A stretch of 64,000 bases of DNA from Pseudomonadota bacterium (GCA_027486675.1 JAIXOQ010000003.1:1-64000); one strand, 5' to 3'; shown: positions 28,938 to 39,642, counted from the stretch's first letter. The notes: generated by a model from the letters alone, not told the origin. A program made the numbers and translations.

Positions 28938-30733
28938 CAATCTACCTTAAGAACTGCCAAGAAAGCTTCTTGAGGGATCTCGACAGTGCCGATCTGCTTC
29001 ATGCGCTTCTTCCCTTCCTTCTGCTTTTCTAAGAGTTTTCGTTTTCTAGAGATATCACCGCCGTAACATTTTGCTGTCACGTTCTTACGCAGTGCCGAAA
29101 CAGTTTCACGCGCGATTACCTTAGCCCCGATTGCAGCCTGAATTGCCACCTCGAACATTTGTCGCTCGATCAATTCGCGCATTTTCTTCACAAGTTCACG
29201 GCCCCTAAAATTCGCTTTTTCCCGGTGAATAATAATAGAAAGCGCATCTACCGGATCACCATTGATGAGCACATCTAGCTTCACAAGATCGGACGGCCGG
29301 TAATCGAGGACAGCATAGTCCATGGAGGCATAACCACGCGTACAGCTTTTTAAGCGATCATAGAAGTCAAAAACCATTTCAGACAACGGCAGCTGATAGA
29401 CCAGCGTCACCCGAGTCGCCGATGCATAGTCCATTTTCTCTTGGATACCGCGTCGCTCGTTACACAGTGCCATCACTGCACCTAAGTATTCCGAAGGCAG
29501 ATGCACACTGAGACGAATAAAGGGCTCTTCGATCGTTTCGATCTTCACTTGATCCGGAAGTTTTGCAGGGTTGTCGACAAAGAGGACTTCGCCGTCGGTT
29601 TTGGTCACGCGATAAATAACCGATGGCGCAGTGGTAATGATACTTAAGTCATATTCGCGCTCAAGACGCTCCTGCACGACGTCCATGTGCAGCAGTCCCA
29701 AGAATCCACATCGAAAACCAAAGCCGAGAGCCGTTGATGTTTCAGGCTCGTACTGCAGGGCGGAATCATTGAGACGCAGTTTTTCGAGCGCCTCTTTGAG
29801 ATCATTGTAGTCAGCGGCTTCAATGGGATAGACCCCACAAAAAACCATGGGCTTTGCTTCTTTAAAGCCCCCTAAGGACTCCGTTTCCAAGAAGTTGGCG
29901 TCGATGACGGTATCCCCTACCTTCATGTCTCGCACATCCTTGATTCCACAGATAATCGCGCCGACTTCGCCCGAAGAAATCTGTGCGACTTCTGTAAACT
30001 TCGGCGAAAATACGCCTACCTTTTGAACCTCATAGGTTTTCCCTACGTGCTTCAACTGAATCTTCATGCCAGGTTTCAGGCTGCCTTCTACGACTCGACA
30101 CAGTGCGATTACACCTTGGTAAACATCGAACCAGCTATCAAAAATCAAGGCTCGCAGCGGGGATACATCATCTTCCTTAGGAGGAGGAAAGTATGTCACG
30201 CACGCTTCTAGGATGTCATCGATTCCGAGTCCAGACTTTGCACTGCAAAGCACACTGCGAGAAACATCGACCATGCCGATCGTATCTACGATCTCTTGTT
30301 TCACACGCTCGGGATCTGAAGAGGGGAGATCGATTTTATTGATCGCTGGGAAAACTTCCAAGTTCCCCTCTAAAGCCATGAATACGTTCGCAAGGGTTTG
30401 CGCTTCGACTCCTTGAGTCGCGTCCACCACCAGAATTGCGCCTTCGCAGGCCGCCAAACTACGCGAAACTTCGTAGGTAAAATCCACGTGCCCAGGCGTG
30501 TCGATCAAATTGAGGATGTAGTCCTCACCTGCTTTAGATCGGTACTTCAAACGAACGCTTTGGGCTTTAATCGTAATGCCGCGCTCACGCTCGATGTCCA
30601 TGCTGTCTAAGTATTGAGCTTCCATTTCGCGGGTCGTCACAGTTCCGGTCCGTTCAAGCAAACGGTCCGCAAGCGTGGACTTGCCGTGGTCAATGTGCGC
30701 GATGATGCAGAAGTTGCGGATATTCTTAGACAT
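28937..30733 (-). CDS. lepA: elongation factor 4 (LepA)
   Basis: EF4 is a ribosomal GTPase related to EF-G that aids initiation and elongation under stress. The 598 residues match the family. N-terminal motifs are [28 protein letters not shown] and NKIDLP, and the C-terminal domain ends with [21 protein letters not shown]. It heads the four-gene set lepA, family 39 glycosyltransferase, TSUP permease, unknown protein. Confidence 0.98.
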   Translation of the reverse strand: MSKNIRNFCIIAHIDHGKSTLADRLLERTGTVTTREMEAQYLDSMDIERERGITIKAQSVRLKYRSKAGEDYILNLIDTPGHVDFTYEVSRSLAACEGAILVVDATQGVEAQTLANVFMALEGNLEVFPAINKIDLPSSDPERVKQEIVDTIGMVDVSRSVLCSAKSGLGIDDILEACVTYFPPPKEDDVSPLRALIFDSWFDVYQGVIALCRVVEGSLKPGMKIQLKHVGKTYEVQKVGVFSPKFTEVAQISSGEVGAIICGIKDVRDMKVGDTVIDANFLETESLGGFKEAKPMVFCGVYPIEAADYNDLKEALEKLRLNDSALQYEPETSTALGFGFRCGFLGLLHMDVVQERLEREYDLSIITTAPSVIYRVTKTDGEVLFVDNPAKLPDQVKIETIEEPFIRLSVHLPSEYLGAVMALCNERRGIQEKMDYASATRVTLVYQLPLSEMVFDFYDRLKSCTRGYASMDYAVLDYRPSDLVKLDVLINGDPVDALSIIIHREKANFRGRELVKKMRELIERQMFEVAIQAAIGAKVIARETVSALRKNVTAKCYGGDISRKRKLLEKQKEGKKRMKQIGTVEIPQEAFLAVLKVD

Positions 30734-30878
30734 AAATTGCGGAGCCCCAAAGCTTACGAGTGCAGACCTCCAGTCTCAAGGTTGAACTCAGGGCGTCAAG
30801 GTTTACCCTCTCGGCAGCCACACCTTTCCTGTTTACAACGATATGCGTCAAGCCGAGGATTAAGAGTGGGAGTTTTTT

Positions 30879-31247
30879 ATGAAAAAGATCGCACTCTTAG
30901 GACTACTGCTCGCGGGCTGCTCAACCATTCAAGGCGCAAGGAACGATGCCGAAGTCGCAAAAATTGAGGTCGGCGCGCCGCAATCTGAGGTCGAAGCCAC
31001 TTTAGGACGTCCCAACCTCATTGCCCACACTGCAAAGGGCATTTCTTGGGTTTATTCATTTGGGGGCGCCGATGATGGGCGCGAGGTTCGCGTCGACTTT
31101 GTGGATTCCAAAGTGACTCAAGTTCAGCGATTTGATTCTGGACGTGAGCCGGCAGCAGAATCTGTTGTCGAAGGGTCGATTGACTCAGGCCAGTGCTTGA
31201 ATCCCTGGTCCAGGATGAACGACTATCAGTCTACGTGTCGGAAGTAA
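30879..31247 (+). CDS. BamE/SmpA-like small lipoprotein
   Basis: The 122-residue product has a lipoprotein signal (MKKIALLGLLLAGC) and a BamE-like core: VGAPQSEVEATLGRPNL, then GISWVYSF and VRVDFVDSKVTQVQRF. BamE is an outer-membrane lipoprotein of the beta-barrel assembly complex, but the same fold is used by others. The start has GGGAG seven bases upstream. Its end overlaps the next gene's probable start by up to 55 bases. Confidence 0.82.
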   Translation: MKKIALLGLLLAGCSTIQGARNDAEVAKIEVGAPQSEVEATLGRPNLIAHTAKGISWVYSFGGADDGREVRVDFVDSKVTQVQRFDSGREPAAESVVEGSIDSGQCLNPWSRMNDYQSTCRK

Positions 31248-32338
31248 CTCAAACAGCAAAGGTCACTATTTACGATGTTTCTCGCGGAGGGGCCGGTGTA
31301 GCTCGCTTAGAAAGTGGGCAAGTGGTCTTCGTCCCATGGACCGACGTGGGTGATGAAGTAGAAATCGAATACAAACTTTCAGACGAGCGTTTTTTACAAG
31401 GCCACCCCATTTCCTGGATTAAATATGGCCCAGGCCGAATCGAGCCTAAGTGCCCCTACTTTGGAAGATGCGGGGGTTGCGACTGGCAGCACCTTCCCTA
31501 CGATCGCCAATGGCAAATCAAATTGAGCGGAGTTGCTCACGCGCTGGGACGGCAAGGAGTCATCTTCCAAGCTTTAAAAGAATTTCCTGCTGAAATCCAA
31601 TGGTCCTACCGCAACCGAGCACAATTGCGTGGACGCGGACAGCAGCTTGGATTTTTCGCACGTGGATCAAATACTTTTGTCGGGGTCGATCGGTGCGATG
31701 TTTTAGACGAACGGATTAACTCGCTTCTGCCAACTATCGGGCAGGAGGCCGCTGCAAAGTTCACAGGTCCCTACAAAGCGGAAGTAGCACTCCGCGAACA
31801 CGGCTCTGTGGATTGGGCTTTTAACCAACGTCACAGTGCACTGGGATTCCAGCAAGGCCATCCTGCACAAAACAGGCACTTAAAAGCCTGGGTTGCGAGG
31901 AATATCCAGGGAAGAGATGTCTTGATCGATCTTTATGGCGGTAACGGCAATCTTTCAGCAGAAATTGCTGGCCGTTTTCAACAATCCCACTGTGTCGATG
32001 TATCCGTTCCAGAACACATTCCAGGGAACCCCTTGGTGTTCCATAGGTCTGATGTCGACCGTTGGCTTAAGAGACATGCGGAATCCTTCAAAGGGAGAAC
32101 TACATCTGTCATTCTTGATCCACCTCGTGCCGGCCTTGGCGCCACAATCCAGCTTCTTGCGCCCTGGATGGAACGAAATGGGACCACCGAGGTCGTTCAC
32201 ATCGGTTGCGATGCGGATGCAGCGGCTCGTGACATATCGAGGCTGACAAAACTCGGCTTCGCTTTGAAGGACTGCGGTGTGGTCGATTTATTTCCGCAAA
32301 CAGCTCATGTCGAAGTGCTGGCCTATCTTGTTCGCTGA
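31193..32338 (+). CDS. RlmD/TrmA-type RNA uracil-5 methyltransferase
   Basis: Enzymes of this class methylate C5 of uridine in 23S rRNA or tRNA. The 381-residue protein has an N-terminal TRAM domain (about 20-70), the iron-sulfur motif CPYFGRCGGC near 85-94, a SAM site DLYGGNGNLS near 245, and LDPPRAGLG near 308. The catalytic Cys is in HIGCDADAAARD near 346; the usual motif is SCNP, so this site is variant. The GTG at 31193 overlaps the upstream gene; a GTG at 31235 is the alternative. Confidence 0.85.
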   Translation: MLESLVQDERLSVYVSEVTQTAKVTIYDVSRGGAGVARLESGQVVFVPWTDVGDEVEIEYKLSDERFLQGHPISWIKYGPGRIEPKCPYFGRCGGCDWQHLPYDRQWQIKLSGVAHALGRQGVIFQALKEFPAEIQWSYRNRAQLRGRGQQLGFFARGSNTFVGVDRCDVLDERINSLLPTIGQEAAAKFTGPYKAEVALREHGSVDWAFNQRHSALGFQQGHPAQNRHLKAWVARNIQGRDVLIDLYGGNGNLSAEIAGRFQQSHCVDVSVPEHIPGNPLVFHRSDVDRWLKRHAESFKGRTTSVILDPPRAGLGATIQLLAPWMERNGTTEVVHIGCDADAAARDISRLTKLGFALKDCGVVDLFPQTAHVEVLAYLVR

Positions 32339-32362
32339 CACTTAAGTGATACTCTTTTGATC

Positions 32363-33130
32363 ATGCGGCCTCGTTTTCATGTTTCCTCTTTCATCCTTCT
32401 GATCGCCGCTTTGGGCTGCTCAAGCGCTCAAACAAAAAAGGATCCCACTCCGATCGAGCGGGCAAAACTTCTCACGGATATCGCTTCAGCTGCCTTAGGT
32501 GAAGGCGACGCCACCGGCGCTCTTGGTTACCTAGAACAGGCAGAGGATCTCGATCCTAAGTCACCCGGGATCCAATATCTATTTGCGTTGGCCTATTATC
32601 AAAAGAAGGAATTAGACCTGGCGATTGGCGCTGCCAGAAAGGCAGTTTCCATGGCGCCAAAATTCACAGATGCGAAAAACACTTTGGGGAAACTGCTTGT
32701 AGAAAAAGGACAATATGTTGAAGCAGAACCTCTACTGCGTGAGGCTGCCTCAGACTTAAAGAATCCGAACGCATACATGGCGCGGACAAACTTAGGCATG
32801 TTGTATTTTAAGAGCGGAAAGAAGGACCTCGCCAAAGCTGAGTTCACCCGAGTGATCAATGAAACACCTCAGAACAGCTGTGTATCGGCTTTTTTCAGGG
32901 GACAGATCCTCTTTGAACAGGGGCTTTTTGAAAAATCATTGAAGGACTTCCATCTTGCGGGTCGAGGTTATTGCGGGAATTTACGCGAGGCACACTTGTT
33001 TGAAGCGCGCACTTTGATGGAACTCGGCCGCAAAGATCAAGCAAGGGCAAAGCTGATTGAGATTCAGAAACTATTCACCAACTCGTCCGAAGCCGAAGAA
33101 GCTGCCGGACTACTTAGGCAAATCCAGTGA
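32363..33130 (+). CDS. TPR lipoprotein (PilF/PilW-like)
   Basis: The 255-residue product has a lipobox (LLIAALGC) and at least five tetratricopeptide repeats from about residue 45 to 250, for example LGYLEQAEDLDPKSPGIQYL. PilF/PilW lipoproteins guide type IV pilus secretin assembly. The order methyltransferase, TPR lipoprotein, rodZ resembles the rlmN-pilF-rodZ arrangement of proteobacteria, which supports this reading. The stop overlaps the rodZ start by about four bases. Confidence 0.82.
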   Translation: MRPRFHVSSFILLIAALGCSSAQTKKDPTPIERAKLLTDIASAALGEGDATGALGYLEQAEDLDPKSPGIQYLFALAYYQKKELDLAIGAARKAVSMAPKFTDAKNTLGKLLVEKGQYVEAEPLLREAASDLKNPNAYMARTNLGMLYFKSGKKDLAKAEFTRVINETPQNSCVSAFFRGQILFEQGLFEKSLKDFHLAGRGYCGNLREAHLFEARTLMELGRKDQARAKLIEIQKLFTNSSEAEEAAGLLRQIQ

Positions 33131-34182
33131 CAAACATGAAACTTGGCGAGCATTTTCGCGCCCTCAGAGAGGACCGAGGCCTTTCGATTGAACAACTCAG
33201 CGCTGAGACGAGGATCTCAGCGAAGGTCCTACGCGCAATAGAAAGCGATGACCCGAAGCTTTTACCTGCCCAAGCCATTACACGTGGATTTCTCATCAAT
33301 GCCTTACGCATCTTAGGGCACGACGCGAATGCATTTCTTGTTGAGCATAGCGCCGAGATGGCTGCGTTAGGCGGGATGCGCGAAGGCGCCAAGAGTCACT
33401 TTGAGGGATATGCGTTTGAGCAGCAGGAACTCGATCAAAACCGAAGATGGATGACGGTCTCTGCTGTCGTGGGCGCTGTTTTTGTCTTGGGCGCTCTGTT
33501 TATACTCAAGCCAAAACTCAAGAAGCGGGGTCATGCCCCTGAAGAACTGTCGGCAGAAAACAAGGCAAAAGTGGTTCAACCGGACTTGGAACAAGCATTC
33601 ACCCAGGAGGCTGTACCATCGTCCGCCGGCGCTGCAAAACCGACAATCACTCCGACGCGTGCTGCACCCACACCATCACCAGTGGCGGTGGCGGTGGCTA
33701 TAGCCACTCCGCCACAACCCACGCCTACAAAAGCCTCTCCCACGCCTGTTGCTGCTGTTCCGATACCATCCCCTGCAATAGCAGTCATCGCTGATGCAAG
33801 CCCTTCGGTTAGCCCATCCCCAAGTCCAACGCCAAAGCCAGATCCGCTCTTTAAGGGTGATGATCTACAACCGAAAGCCATAGCTATTAAGATTGCGTTT
33901 AAAGCGCTACAAGACACCTACGTTCAATATCAATCGGATGAACGTAAGCCGCTCACGATGGTCTTTCGAGCGGGAAAACTCCTAGTGATTAAGGCGGAGC
34001 GGCAAATTCGCTTCCGTGTTCAAAACAACCAGGCGGTCGAAATGAAGGTGCGTTCAGGGGCCTTTGAGCCTCTGACGATTTCGAACTTTAAGATCGACAA
34101 GTCAGGTACGCCTGAAGCTCAAAGTGGTGGCATTTTGGGCCTAAAAGAGCTCGGAACCGAGCCTCCGAACCCAAAACCTTAA
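33127..34182 (+). CDS. rodZ: RodZ-like cytoskeletal membrane protein
   Basis: RodZ links MreB filaments to the membrane and keeps rod shape. The 351-residue product has an N-terminal helix-turn-helix (LGEHFRALREDRGLSIEQLS, about 6-75), and one membrane helix (about 103-122). A low-complexity periplasmic linker of Pro, Thr, Ala and Ser follows (about 160-240), and then a C-terminal beta domain with RFRVQNNQAVEMKVRSG. GTG at 33127 or ATG at 33136 could be the start. It is the last gene of the plus-strand run. Confidence 0.87.
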   Translation: MTNMKLGEHFRALREDRGLSIEQLSAETRISAKVLRAIESDDPKLLPAQAITRGFLINALRILGHDANAFLVEHSAEMAALGGMREGAKSHFEGYAFEQQELDQNRRWMTVSAVVGAVFVLGALFILKPKLKKRGHAPEELSAENKAKVVQPDLEQAFTQEAVPSSAGAAKPTITPTRAAPTPSPVAVAVAIATPPQPTPTKASPTPVAAVPIPSPAIAVIADASPSVSPSPSPTPKPDPLFKGDDLQPKAIAIKIAFKALQDTYVQYQSDERKPLTMVFRAGKLLVIKAERQIRFRVQNNQAVEMKVRSGAFEPLTISNFKIDKSGTPEAQSGGILGLKELGTEPPNPKP

Positions 34183-34359
34183 ACGGCCTTCGCTGGTTCA
34201 CGTTTTTGTGAACTATCTATGCACCGAATTACGCGTTTTTTCCACCAGGCGTAAATAGCTGTATTTATTGAACTTTTGGTGGTCGATTCCAAAGTATTCA
34301 ACACGCAATTGGGTTTTATCCACATTTGCCCACGAATCTGCGGGGAAATTGACGATTTT

Positions 34360-35460
34360 TTACCATGATGCGCGGCGAAAGCTCCAAAACCCGGCAAAAA
34401 GTACCGCAAAGTTAGGAATTGATAACCATAACCCAGGGGAAAAAGTTGATTTGTTGGCCCACTGGATGGACGCAACCTGCAGCTGCCAGAAGACTGCAAG
34501 GATCAAAAGAGAGATCAACATCACACTCGCTCGGTGAGTACGAGTGCGTGTGATTCCAAACCCCATGGCAATCAGAACAAAAAATATGGGTGAGATTGCC
34601 GTGGCGACTCGACGCCAGAGTTCGACATCGAATTTCCGGTCGGTTTTTCGCGCTTCAAGCAATTCTTGAAAGGTGAACATCGTCGGTTTCACCGTCAGCT
34701 CCGCGATTGAACCCGCGAGGTCGAGCCACATTTGATAGACCTCAAACAGGATCCGACGGGTTGAGGAACTATTCACTTCGCTATCGAAGACGGTGCCCTG
34801 CTGGAGCTGAAGAAGCATGCCTTCAGAATCCCCAGCTGGATTGACGACACGAATGATCTCTCCGTTTTTCGCAACGATCGCAAGTGGACGAGCAGGATCG
34901 CGCTCATCATATAGAAAAACACGCTCCATACGACCGTTTTCAGGGTTGGATTTCTCTGCGTAAACCAAGACGTTTTCAAGGCCAGTGGAGAACGTCCCTT
35001 CACGGATCATTTGCGTGAAACGACTATTGCCCAACTTTAAAAGCAACCGGCGCTTCGAGGTCTCGGCCCAAGGAACTAGGCTGAGATTCACGAACAAAGA
35101 ACCTAAAACAACCAGAGCAGAAAGGCTAAATACCGGGAGGCTTAAGCGGGTGATCCCGTATCCCGTAGATTTCAGTGCCACCACTTCACTGTCGGCAGAC
35201 ATCCGAGCGAATGCTGACAGGACACCAATCAAGAAAGCTACGGGCAGCCCGAGGGGCAGGAAGCTCATGAGGATGTAGCCGATCATCTCGATAAACTGCG
35301 AGACCGCAACCCCGTGTTCGATAAGGTATTCAGCAAGCTTCAGGATCTGGAACATCAAGAAGATGAAACTCAAAAACACGAGAGCTGTAAGAAACGATTG
35401 GAAAATCTCGCGCCTTAAGTACCGATCAACGATGGATATTTTGAGCCACTTAATACGCAT
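34360..35460 (-). CDS. LptF/LptG-type LPS export permease
   Basis: This family forms the membrane part of the ABC exporter that extracts lipopolysaccharide toward the outer membrane. The 366-residue protein shows six helices, three at each end, around a periplasmic beta-jellyroll domain (about 130-270). The N-terminus has DRYLRREIFQSFLTALVFL and FLPLGLPVAFLIGVLSAFARMSADSE, strongly typical. It overlaps the upstream sugar transferase by 11 bases. The 177 bp between its end and rodZ show no gene. Confidence 0.9.
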   Translation of the reverse strand: MRIKWLKISIVDRYLRREIFQSFLTALVFLSFIFLMFQILKLAEYLIEHGVAVSQFIEMIGYILMSFLPLGLPVAFLIGVLSAFARMSADSEVVALKSTGYGITRLSLPVFSLSALVVLGSLFVNLSLVPWAETSKRRLLLKLGNSRFTQMIREGTFSTGLENVLVYAEKSNPENGRMERVFLYDERDPARPLAIVAKNGEIIRVVNPAGDSEGMLLQLQQGTVFDSEVNSSSTRRILFEVYQMWLDLAGSIAELTVKPTMFTFQELLEARKTDRKFDVELWRRVATAISPIFFVLIAMGFGITRTRTHRASVMLISLLILAVFWQLQVASIQWANKSTFSPGLWLSIPNFAVLFAGFWSFRRASW

Positions 35461-36808
35461 TCTTGTTCATGAACCCTCGGATCACTGTTAGCGCAAGAAT
35501 ACGGATATCAAGCCACAGTGACCAATTTCGAATGTAGTAAAGATCGTACTCGATTCGTTTCTCAAGCGAAGTATTTCCGCGCCATCCATTCACCTGAGCC
35601 CAGCCTGTCATCCCAGCCCGAACCTTGTGCCTGAGCATGTAGCCAGGAATCTCTTGTTTGAACTTTTCAACGAAGACTGGGCGCTCCGGGCGGGGGCCCA
35701 CCAGCGACATCGACCCCTGAAGCACATTCAGAAGCTGTGGCAATTCGTCGATACTCGTGGAGCGAAGAAAAGACCCCATCATGGTCCTGCGCGGGTCATT
35801 CTCAGTGGTCCATACGGCGCCGGTTTTCGACTCCGCATCCACTGCCATAGTTCGAAACTTCCATATTGAAAATTTTTGGCCATCTAAACCCATGCGCTCT
35901 TGGCTATAGAGTACGGGCCCTTTCGATCCAAGACGGACTGCGAAGGCAATCAATATAAAGAAGGGACTTAAAATGAGAATGCCCACTGAGGACAAAAGAA
36001 TATCAAAGGCGCGTTTTAAAAAGTGCTCAACCTCACTCCCAGGCGCCGAGTTCACTTCGACGACAGGCACACCTCTAAAGTCCACTACCCTCGCACCCAC
36101 GTTCACTAACTCGGAAACTTTGGGCACATAAAGCACGTCCACAGGCTCTGACTTTGCGACCTTTAGAATTGAGCTAATTTCTTCAGCACCCGATTCCGAT
36201 GCGAAAACAAGGACCGTTCGAATGCCTTCTTCTCGCACGATAGTTGCAAGCTTTGGCCAATCCTCCCGCATCACTTCACGGAGTGGAAAAATGCCGAATT
36301 CCGGATAGCGCTTGAACCATCCTAAGACTTCTTGGGCTTGGCTGGAGTCCCCGATCCAAACCAGCTTGTGACGAAATTTTCCGCTTAAAGCCTGGCTCTT
36401 GAACCACTCCCGCACACCGAGGCGCGCTAACCAAAGGAGCACGCCTGAAAGGACTGCGAAAAGAAGCATGACAAAACGGGAGTACCTAAATTCTGTGATG
36501 AGAAATGTGGCGCTGACAAAACAAACAAACGACAAGGCGTGCGCTCGCAACATTCGGAGGACTTCCTCTGTGCGTCTTAAAAATCCTGATACGTCATACA
36601 CCTGGGTCGCGCTAAAGACGGAGACCCAAATGAGAAGCACCAGAGGAAGGAGCGAGAAGTAGCTCTCAAACTCCGGCACTCCTTTGGTGGTGAACCAATG
36701 AAACAGATGGAAACGAATTGGATACACCGCAAGCCAAGCAGTCACAAGCGCCAGTATGTCGAGCGCGCGAAGCCACAATCCGGCAGTGCTTTGATACCTC
36801 TTCAACAT
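35450..36808 (-). CDS. polyprenyl-phosphate sugar-1-phosphate transferase (WcaJ/WbaP type)
   Basis: The enzyme starts surface polysaccharide synthesis by linking a sugar phosphate to undecaprenyl phosphate. The 452-residue product has four N-terminal membrane helices, a CoA-binding-like domain (about 140-250), and the C-terminal catalytic domain. The latter carries ILSPFFILIAFAVRLGSKGP, KFRTM, GPRPERP and KVRAGMTGWAQVNGWRG. The neighbour lptF suggests a link with envelope glycan export. The start at 36808 lacks a clear SD and faces pepA divergently across 48 bp. Confidence 0.9.
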   Translation of the reverse strand: MLKRYQSTAGLWLRALDILALVTAWLAVYPIRFHLFHWFTTKGVPEFESYFSLLPLVLLIWVSVFSATQVYDVSGFLRRTEEVLRMLRAHALSFVCFVSATFLITEFRYSRFVMLLFAVLSGVLLWLARLGVREWFKSQALSGKFRHKLVWIGDSSQAQEVLGWFKRYPEFGIFPLREVMREDWPKLATIVREEGIRTVLVFASESGAEEISSILKVAKSEPVDVLYVPKVSELVNVGARVVDFRGVPVVEVNSAPGSEVEHFLKRAFDILLSSVGILILSPFFILIAFAVRLGSKGPVLYSQERMGLDGQKFSIWKFRTMAVDAESKTGAVWTTENDPRRTMMGSFLRSTSIDELPQLLNVLQGSMSLVGPRPERPVFVEKFKQEIPGYMLRHKVRAGMTGWAQVNGWRGNTSLEKRIEYDLYYIRNWSLWLDIRILALTVIRGFMNKNAY

Positions 36809-36856
36809 GATTCGGTACTATGTTAACAAATAAGATCAAATCCCAAGGAGTCAAAC

Positions 36857-38359
36857 ATGAAGAATTCCCCATCCCCATCGCGTTTTTCCATGAAGGTCAC
36901 TGAGACCACCCAAGCCCAAGCCCTAGGGTTCTTCGTTAACCAGGATGAAAAGCGGGCGCCTGTGCCAGCTACGGGGCTCCCTGGGATCGCCGATCCAATG
37001 CTGAAAGGCTCTCCTTTTAAGGGCGCTGCAAAAACCAACCTCTTTCTTCGCAGCACGAGCGATGAACCACACGTTCTCTTCATCGGTGTCGGGCAAAAGA
37101 AAGAACTCACCCCAGAGACCTTCCGTCTTGCGGGATCAGCGGCCTATTCCAAGGTGCAGACCGAGGGGGCGGAGTCCTTTGCCATCAGTTTTGACGAACT
37201 TGTCAAAGCGGCGGGCAGTAAAGCGGCTGACGCCTGTCTTGAAGCATTTCTTCAGGGCTATGGAATGACGAGCTACAAATTTGATAAGTACAAGTCCGAC
37301 AAGAAGGACCCTAAAGTTCTTAAGATTGAGGTGGTCGCTTCAGGCGAGTTGAAGAAACGTGCGGCTGCGGCCTTAAATCGGGCTGCGATCCAAATGGATT
37401 CGATCCAAATTGTTCGAGACTTTTCAAACGAACCTTCTAATTTTGGAACGCCAGAATACTACGCCAGCGAAATTCAGAAAATCTGCCGTACCCATGGTCT
37501 CAAGTGCCGCGTGTTGAATGAGGCCGCTGCAAAAAAAGAGAAGATGGATCTCTTTTTGTCCGTAGGAAACGGATCAAAACGCGAAAGCCAAGTAGTGATT
37601 GTGACTTACGAACCGAAAGTAAAAGCGAAGAAAACCATAGCTTTTGCGGGTAAAGGCGTCACCTTTGATACGGGCGGAATTTCATTGAAGCCAGGCGCAC
37701 GCATGGAAGACATGAAGCATGACATGACCGGTGCTGCTACCTTGTTTGGCGCAACTTTAGCTGCAGCACGTTTGGGATGCAAAAACCGTATCGTCACGAT
37801 CTTAGGGTTTACCGAAAATATGCCTTCCAGCACTGCTACGACTCCAAGCAGCGTCGTAACGGCACGAAATGGAAAAACGGTAGAAATCATCAATACTGAC
37901 GCCGAAGGCCGATTGGTTTTAGGCGATGTGCTGGATCTTTGCTGTGATGAAAAACCTGACTTGGTTGTGGATGTCGCGACACTCACTGGCGCATGCGGCA
38001 TTGCCCTTGGAAAATTCTGTAGTGCGTTGTTCGTCAACAACGACAAGTTGCTGAAACACTTTCAAGCGGCTGAAGAAAAGACAGCCGAACGTTTATGGCA
38101 ACTGCCACTCTGGGATGAATATTTTGATGACATGAAATCTGCGACTGCAGACATGATGAACATTAGTTCTGATGGCACTGGCGGAACGATTCGCGGCGCA
38201 ATCTTCCTGAAACAATTCGTAAGAAAAGGCACCGACTGGGCTCACATTGACATCGCAAATCGCGCTTCCGACAACCCAGTTGTCCCTTACCACCCACGTA
38301 AAGGTGCAAGCGGCGTATACACCCGATTCCTAACCGAACTTGCAATGGACTTTGAATGA
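36857..38359 (+). CDS. pepA: leucyl aminopeptidase (M17)
   Basis: Cytosolic M17 aminopeptidases remove N-terminal residues with two metal ions. The 500-residue product has the metal and catalytic segments GKGVTFDTGGISLKP near residue 268, MKHDMTGAATL near 290, and the family signature NTDAEGRLVLGD near 345. The ATG at 36857 has AAGGAG eight bases upstream. The stop overlaps asnS by four bases (ATGA). Confidence 0.96.
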   Translation: MKNSPSPSRFSMKVTETTQAQALGFFVNQDEKRAPVPATGLPGIADPMLKGSPFKGAAKTNLFLRSTSDEPHVLFIGVGQKKELTPETFRLAGSAAYSKVQTEGAESFAISFDELVKAAGSKAADACLEAFLQGYGMTSYKFDKYKSDKKDPKVLKIEVVASGELKKRAAAALNRAAIQMDSIQIVRDFSNEPSNFGTPEYYASEIQKICRTHGLKCRVLNEAAAKKEKMDLFLSVGNGSKRESQVVIVTYEPKVKAKKTIAFAGKGVTFDTGGISLKPGARMEDMKHDMTGAATLFGATLAAARLGCKNRIVTILGFTENMPSSTATTPSSVVTARNGKTVEIINTDAEGRLVLGDVLDLCCDEKPDLVVDVATLTGACGIALGKFCSALFVNNDKLLKHFQAAEEKTAERLWQLPLWDEYFDDMKSATADMMNISSDGTGGTIRGAIFLKQFVRKGTDWAHIDIANRASDNPVVPYHPRKGASGVYTRFLTELAMDFE

Positions 38360-39639
38360 CCGCGGTCAGAATTTGTGACGTAGGTCAATCGGAAGGCAAA
38401 GAAGTCCTGCTTCAAGGCTGGGTGCAGCAGAAACGTTCGTCCGGGAAGATTAAGTTTCTGGTCGTGCGGGATGGTTCTGCCCTGATCCAAGGCGTGCTTG
38501 TCGCGGGTGAATGCAGCGAAGAGAGCTTTCAGCTCTTTGAACGCTTAGGGCAAGAGAGCTCGATCCGTGTGAAGGGTATTGTGCGAAAAGATGCACGATC
38601 CGCATTGGGATATGAGCTGACAGTGAAGTCGATCGAAGCTTTACAAATTGCGGAAGGGTACCCGATCACTCCGAAGGAACACGGGGTGGAATTCCTCATG
38701 GAAAATCGCCACCTCTGGATCAGGTCCCAAAGACAGTGGGCAGCACTTCGGGTCCGGTCTGAGATCATGTTTGTGATCCAAGACTTTTTCAGAAATGACG
38801 GTTTTATTCGGTTTGACCCGCCGATTCTGACTCCGACTTCATGCGAAGGAACTTCGACTCTTTTTTCGACGAACTACTTTGACGAGAAAGCATTTCTGAC
38901 GCAGTCCGGGCAGCTGTACGGGGAAACAGGCGCTTTTGCATTCGGCAAGGTCTATACCTTTGGCCCAACCTTTCGCGCGGAAAAATCAAAGACTCGAAAG
39001 CACCTCACAGAGTTCTGGATGGTGGAACCTGAAGTCGCGTTTGCTGAACTTCCAGATGTGATGACCTTAGGGGATCGTTTGATCAGTGCAATCGTGACTC
39101 ACGTGCTGAAGAACTGTACGGCAGAATTGAAGATCTTAGAGCGGGATGTCGTAAAGCTTGCACGCTACCAGGGTCCATTCCCAAAAATTCACTACGATGA
39201 AGCGATCAAGATCCTACAGAAACGTGGATTCGATGTTCCTTGGGGCGAAGATTTTGGTGCACCTCATGAACAAGCTTTAGGGGAAGAGTTTGATGGCCCC
39301 GTGTGGATTCATCATTTTCCAGCGCAAATTAAGGCATTCTACTTCAAGCAAGACGGTAAATACGCTTTAGGTGCAGACCTGATTGCTCCAGAGGGCTACG
39401 GTGAAATCATCGGCGGTGGCCAACGGGAAGATAGTGCGGAGGAACTTACAAAACGCGTTCTTGAGCACGGTCTGAATGTTGCTGATTACCAGTGGTACAT
39501 CGACCTGCGGAAGTTTGGATCTGTGCCTCACGCGGGCTTCGGCCTCGGCGTGGAGCGTACTGTTGCGTGGATGACCGGTGTTGAGCACGTGCGCGAAACC
39601 ATCCCTTTCCCACGCATGCTGAATCATCTGCGGCCTTAA
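38356..39639 (+). CDS. asnS: asparaginyl-tRNA synthetase
   Basis: This class II synthetase charges tRNA-Asn. The 427-residue product has the anticodon-binding OB fold (about 15-100), motif 2 in FRAEKSKTRKHLTEFWMVEPE (the AsnRS form) and motif 3 GFGLGVERTVAWMTG near the C-terminus. Translation is coupled to pepA through ATGA. Confidence 0.96.
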   Translation: MTAVRICDVGQSEGKEVLLQGWVQQKRSSGKIKFLVVRDGSALIQGVLVAGECSEESFQLFERLGQESSIRVKGIVRKDARSALGYELTVKSIEALQIAEGYPITPKEHGVEFLMENRHLWIRSQRQWAALRVRSEIMFVIQDFFRNDGFIRFDPPILTPTSCEGTSTLFSTNYFDEKAFLTQSGQLYGETGAFAFGKVYTFGPTFRAEKSKTRKHLTEFWMVEPEVAFAELPDVMTLGDRLISAIVTHVLKNCTAELKILERDVVKLARYQGPFPKIHYDEAIKILQKRGFDVPWGEDFGAPHEQALGEEFDGPVWIHHFPAQIKAFYFKQDGKYALGADLIAPEGYGEIIGGGQREDSAEELTKRVLEHGLNVADYQWYIDLRKFGSVPHAGFGLGVERTVAWMTGVEHVRETIPFPRMLNHLRP

Positions 39640-39642
39640 GCT

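Noticed and set aside
33640-33850. Short tandem repeats in rodZ
   Set aside because: The Pro, Thr, Ala and Ser codons give an irregular low-complexity linker, not a true tandem array.
34183-34359. Terminator between rodZ and lptF
   Set aside because: GTTCAC-GTTTTT-GTGAAC forms a 6-bp stem, but the T-run is in the loop, not after the stem.
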